Shown: positions 61,996-64,000 of the stretch, one piece after another
How positions within the stretch are numbered: the first letter of the stretch is position 1
Layout of the letters: the number at the start of each line of letters is the position of its first letter
Origin: Trichomonas vaginalis G3
Taxonomy: Eukaryota; Parabasalia; Trichomonadida; Trichomonadidae
Assembly (NCBI RefSeq): GCF_026262505.1
Contig: NC_067203.1
Coordinates: 11,718,001 to 11,782,000 of the forward strand
DNA: 64,000 bases
Direction: 5' to 3'
Notes under the pieces: generated by a model
Database searches by the model: none
What the model saw: the letters and a program-made list of their open reading frames with translations, nothing else
Told to the model about the DNA's origin: nothing
Program-made: the position numbers and the translations under genes

Positions 61996-62970
61996 TCAGT
62001 TTCTGGTAAATTGAATACCATAATTGTGAATTTCTCCATTTTGAGTTCCAATGAAAATAGAATCAGCATTGTTATTGAATGCGACAGAATATATCGGCGA
62101 ATTAAAGTTAGCTGGCTTTCCAACTTGAGAGAAAGATTTTATTGAAAATGCGCGAACAGAAGTCTCTCCAGAACCACCAGCAACGAAAAATTCACCACTC
62201 GGATGGAATTTAACCGTATAAATAAGCGCACTATGCTCGGATGGAACTTTATTCCATTTAATATTCGCAGTCATCGTAAATGTTCTCGTATCGAATAGCT
62301 GTAACTGATCGAGAGTCCTCCAGCTACCAGCAATTAAGTTATTTCCGTGAATATCAATACTATCCGAACAAATATGAGGACCAAAGAGAGATCTAACGGA
62401 GGATTTAATGCGGAGATCCCAGAATTGTATTGTGTCATCCCATCCGCCACTAACTAGAATATTTGAATCAGTTGGATCAAAAATTAATGAAAATATTCTG
62501 TTTGTGTGGCCTCTGGAGTCCGCATTGTACTGAGATTTCGATAACGTAGCTAGTATTTTTTGAGTTTCGTAATCGTAAATTCGAATCGATTTATCTAGTC
62601 CTGCCGTGGCAAATTTATCACCATCAGGACTGACATCAAGAGAAAATATCTGATTATCCTTCTCTGTGGTTGACCAAGTGCATTTTGCCTGTGAAGTTTT
62701 TGTAGAAAATTCGCTAATTGTTCCTTCAGATGAAACCGTGAGTATTGCGCGAGGATTTTTAGGATGAAATCTTAAAGATGTTGATGGGAATGATTCTTGA
62801 GATGTATTTAATGTAAACGAAAGCCTTCCAGTTGTTCCACTAATCAAAGCAATCTGTCCATTTGATAATGACGCAGCAATATATGAATTATCACTTGCGG
62901 CACGAACAGCAAATATTTGTGATTCTAAATTTAGAGGAGGCCATTTTGGAAGTGGAGAAAATGATAGCAT
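61996..62970 (-). CDS. Host WD40 beta-propeller protein, 324 aa
   Basis: From the ATG at 62970 (MLSFSPLPKWPPLNLESQIF). About seven blades: FAVRAASDNSYIAASL, SLRFHPKNPRAILTVS, IFSLDVSPDGDKFATAGLDK followed by SIRIYD, HTNRIFSLIFDPTDSNILVS and GGWDDTIQFWDLR, SDSIDIHGNNLIAGSWR, IYTVKFHPSGEFFVAGGSG, and IYSVAFNNNADSIFIGTQNG. The strongest blade has the full GH...WD form. It covers a complete propeller with little else, so it is a scaffold for protein-protein contacts; the precise family is not recognised. A longer frame starting with TTG is rejected because an initiator-like TCACT lies 14 nt before this ATG. Confidence 0.75.
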   Translation of the reverse strand: MLSFSPLPKWPPLNLESQIFAVRAASDNSYIAASLSNGQIALISGTTGRLSFTLNTSQESFPSTSLRFHPKNPRAILTVSSEGTISEFSTKTSQAKCTWSTTEKDNQIFSLDVSPDGDKFATAGLDKSIRIYDYETQKILATLSKSQYNADSRGHTNRIFSLIFDPTDSNILVSGGWDDTIQFWDLRIKSSVRSLFGPHICSDSIDIHGNNLIAGSWRTLDQLQLFDTRTFTMTANIKWNKVPSEHSALIYTVKFHPSGEFFVAGGSGETSVRAFSIKSFSQVGKPANFNSPIYSVAFNNNADSIFIGTQNGEIHNYGIQFTRN

Positions 62971-62981
62971 AAAAATATAAA

Positions 62982-62986
62982 AGTGA
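62982..62986 (-). promoter_or_regulatory. Initiator-like TCACT before the WD40 gene
   Basis: On the minus strand TCACT fits TCA-Y-(T/A), with its A about 14 nt upstream of the ATG at 62970. It decides the start in favour of the shorter protein. A second TCACT lies further upstream near 63022-63026. Confidence 0.5.
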
Positions 62987-63472
62987 CAACTTGATTGAAA
63001 ATTGTGCTCGTTAAAAATTAAAAGTGACAAAATTCTTTCTATTCTCTATTAATCTTATGGGATTCTTCATAGGCGACCGTGTATCCTAATATATTAAAAC
63101 TATCCAGAATGCAATCTGTATTTTATAAAGATTGAATTCAAAAGTTTATATAATTAAAAATGTATTTGATTACGATTACAGTAAGAAAACGCAATGATTG
63201 TATGTGATGCTTTATTAAGCATACCGACAATTTTTCTTTGAATTTTGTTAAATATGAGATTTTATCTCAAGTCAAAACCGAAATAACAATATTAAGCGAA
63301 AAGACACAAATATCCAAACATTGCTAGTGATCATAATGTGAAAACACATATATCTCAAACTTTGCATGTGTGATTTCGAATTTCGTTTGAAATCATTCAT
63401 AAATTTGGAAAATTTTTGTCTAAGATACATGATTTTATAGATGAGTATGATATGATATTAGGTCAGGTGTGT
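62987..63472. other. Host DNA left of the second Polinton, no gene
   Basis: AT-rich, no coding frame. It ends TTAGGTCAGGTGTGT before the element; the GGTCAGGT is shared with the left flank of the first Polinton (34083-34090). Confidence 0.45.
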
Positions 63473-63718
63473 GGGGCCTCCAGGCACTTCGTGCCCTCTA
63501 GCCCTGAAGATGTTTAGTATAACTTTGTCCGGACAAGTAAGGGTCTATCGTCGCTACAGGAAAAGTTACAGGCGTTCCAAGGAAGTATACTTTGAGAAGC
63601 CTTCTTCTGGGTCGAAAACATTATATAATGTGTCGCTTTTCACAAATTATATATGTTTTCATGTTTTGTCACTTTTCTGTCACTTTTCAGGAAAAAACAT
63701 TTTTATTATTATATATAA
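63473..63718 (+). repeat. Terminal inverted repeat of the second Polinton
   Basis: Virtually the same sequence as 58089-58334 in reverse, differing by about one base in the outermost 12 (GGGGCCTCC versus GGGGCTTCC). It has the same mosaic order of outer 50 bp, CCGGACAAGTAAGGGTCTAT segment and GAAGCCTTCTTCTGGGTCG segment. Confidence 0.8.
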
Positions 63719-64000
63719 ATGAATTTTACAAAACCACCGTTACCGTTCTTTGGAAATAAGAGTAGATGTAAAGATATTCTATTGAGAGAACTTAAGAAAC
63801 TACCGAATGGTCTAACATTTGTAGATTTGTTCGGTGGAAGTTTCTATATATCCCATTTGTGCCATACAATATTCCCAGACTCAAAGATTATATGCAATGA
63901 CTTCGACAACTATATGGACCGTCTCAAACATATACCAGACACAAACAATATATTGAAAGAGTTAAAAGAAAAGATACCTATAGGTAAGATGGAACGTATA
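63719..64000 (+). CDS. DNA adenine methyltransferase of the second Polinton, partial
   Basis: N-terminal 94 codons of the same D12-class enzyme as 57270-58088, including the P-F-F-G-N-K motif and motif I (FVDLFGGS); the catalytic DPPF motif lies beyond the window. It differs from the first copy by about one residue in this stretch (KHIPDTNN versus KHTPDTNN). It starts close to the terminus under the same AT-rich promoter (TTATTATATATAAATG). Confidence 0.85.
   Translation, partial: MNFTKPPLPFFGNKSRCKDILLRELKKLPNGLTFVDLFGGSFYISHLCHTIFPDSKIICNDFDNYMDRLKHIPDTNNILKELKEKIPIGKMERI

Larger units (their letters stand above)
63473..64000. mobile_element. Second Polinton, beginning only
   Basis: It starts GGGGCCTCCAGG, hairpin GGCAC-TTC-GTGCC (63483-63495) and CTAGCCCTGAAGATGTTTAG, and is nearly identical to the right end of the first Polinton read from outside in. 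It continues beyond the window. Orientation is opposite to the first copy, so the methyltransferase ends of the two elements face each other across 5.1 kb of host DNA. The visible part looks whole. Confidence 0.85.

Overview
The window looks like a repeat-rich chromosome segment of a trichomonad (parabasalid) protist, most likely Trichomonas or a close relative. The host genes are intron-free and AT-rich, and two of them have a TCA-Y-T/A initiator-like motif 14-18 nt before a plausible ATG. A remnant of a CAP/SCP-domain surface gene and single ankyrin-repeat fragments are also present, as expected in such genomes. The dominant feature is a Polinton (Maverick), a class known to be very abundant in Trichomonas. 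The species call is inference; no rRNA or tRNA gene is present to anchor it.

Layout. (1) Bases 1-4886 hold a shortened copy of an element here called element H, whose main gene is a viral-type superfamily 3 (SF3) primase-helicase. (2) Bases 4887-30286 hold a second, far larger copy arranged as a giant inverted dimer. Its arms run from the two ends towards a unique loop near 20.20-20.44 kb. From the end inwards each arm carries a 78-aa coiled-coil gene and a 126-aa gene near the terminus, iteron-like repeats, the helicase (whole in the right arm, 25173-27749), a 110-aa gene, and then many kilobases of 25-bp tandem repeats containing KilA-N-like remnants. (3) Bases 30287-34082 are decayed host DNA: ankyrin fragments set in a 37-bp array, then a broken CAP-domain membrane-protein gene. 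(4) Bases 34083-58334 are one Polinton with terminal inverted repeats, double-jelly-roll capsid protein, likely minor capsid protein, packaging ATPase, retroviral-type integrase, KilA-N and T5orf172 proteins, a phage-type tail-collar fibre protein and a DNA adenine methyltransferase. Several of its genes are broken, so it is a fossil although fairly young. (5) Bases 58335-63472 are host DNA with three intact-looking genes: an unknown 179-aa protein, a beta-adaptin-like trunk and a WD40 protein. (6) From 63473 to the window end a second Polinton of the same family begins, in opposite orientation, with its methyltransferase end facing the host genes.

How the parts relate. Element H has no visible capsid, ATPase or integrase gene, yet it shares several things with the Polinton: a homologous SF3 helicase, a homologue of its small coiled-coil gene, near-identical KilA-N DNA around an EcoRI-centred palindrome, the same 25-bp repeat in a few copies, and the same unusual GATC-centred palindromic boxes. 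The most economical reading is that H is a satellite or streamlined relative of the Polintons that supplies its own replication helicase and depends on, or once recombined with, Polinton-type viruses. This is the best candidate for an undescribed system in the window.
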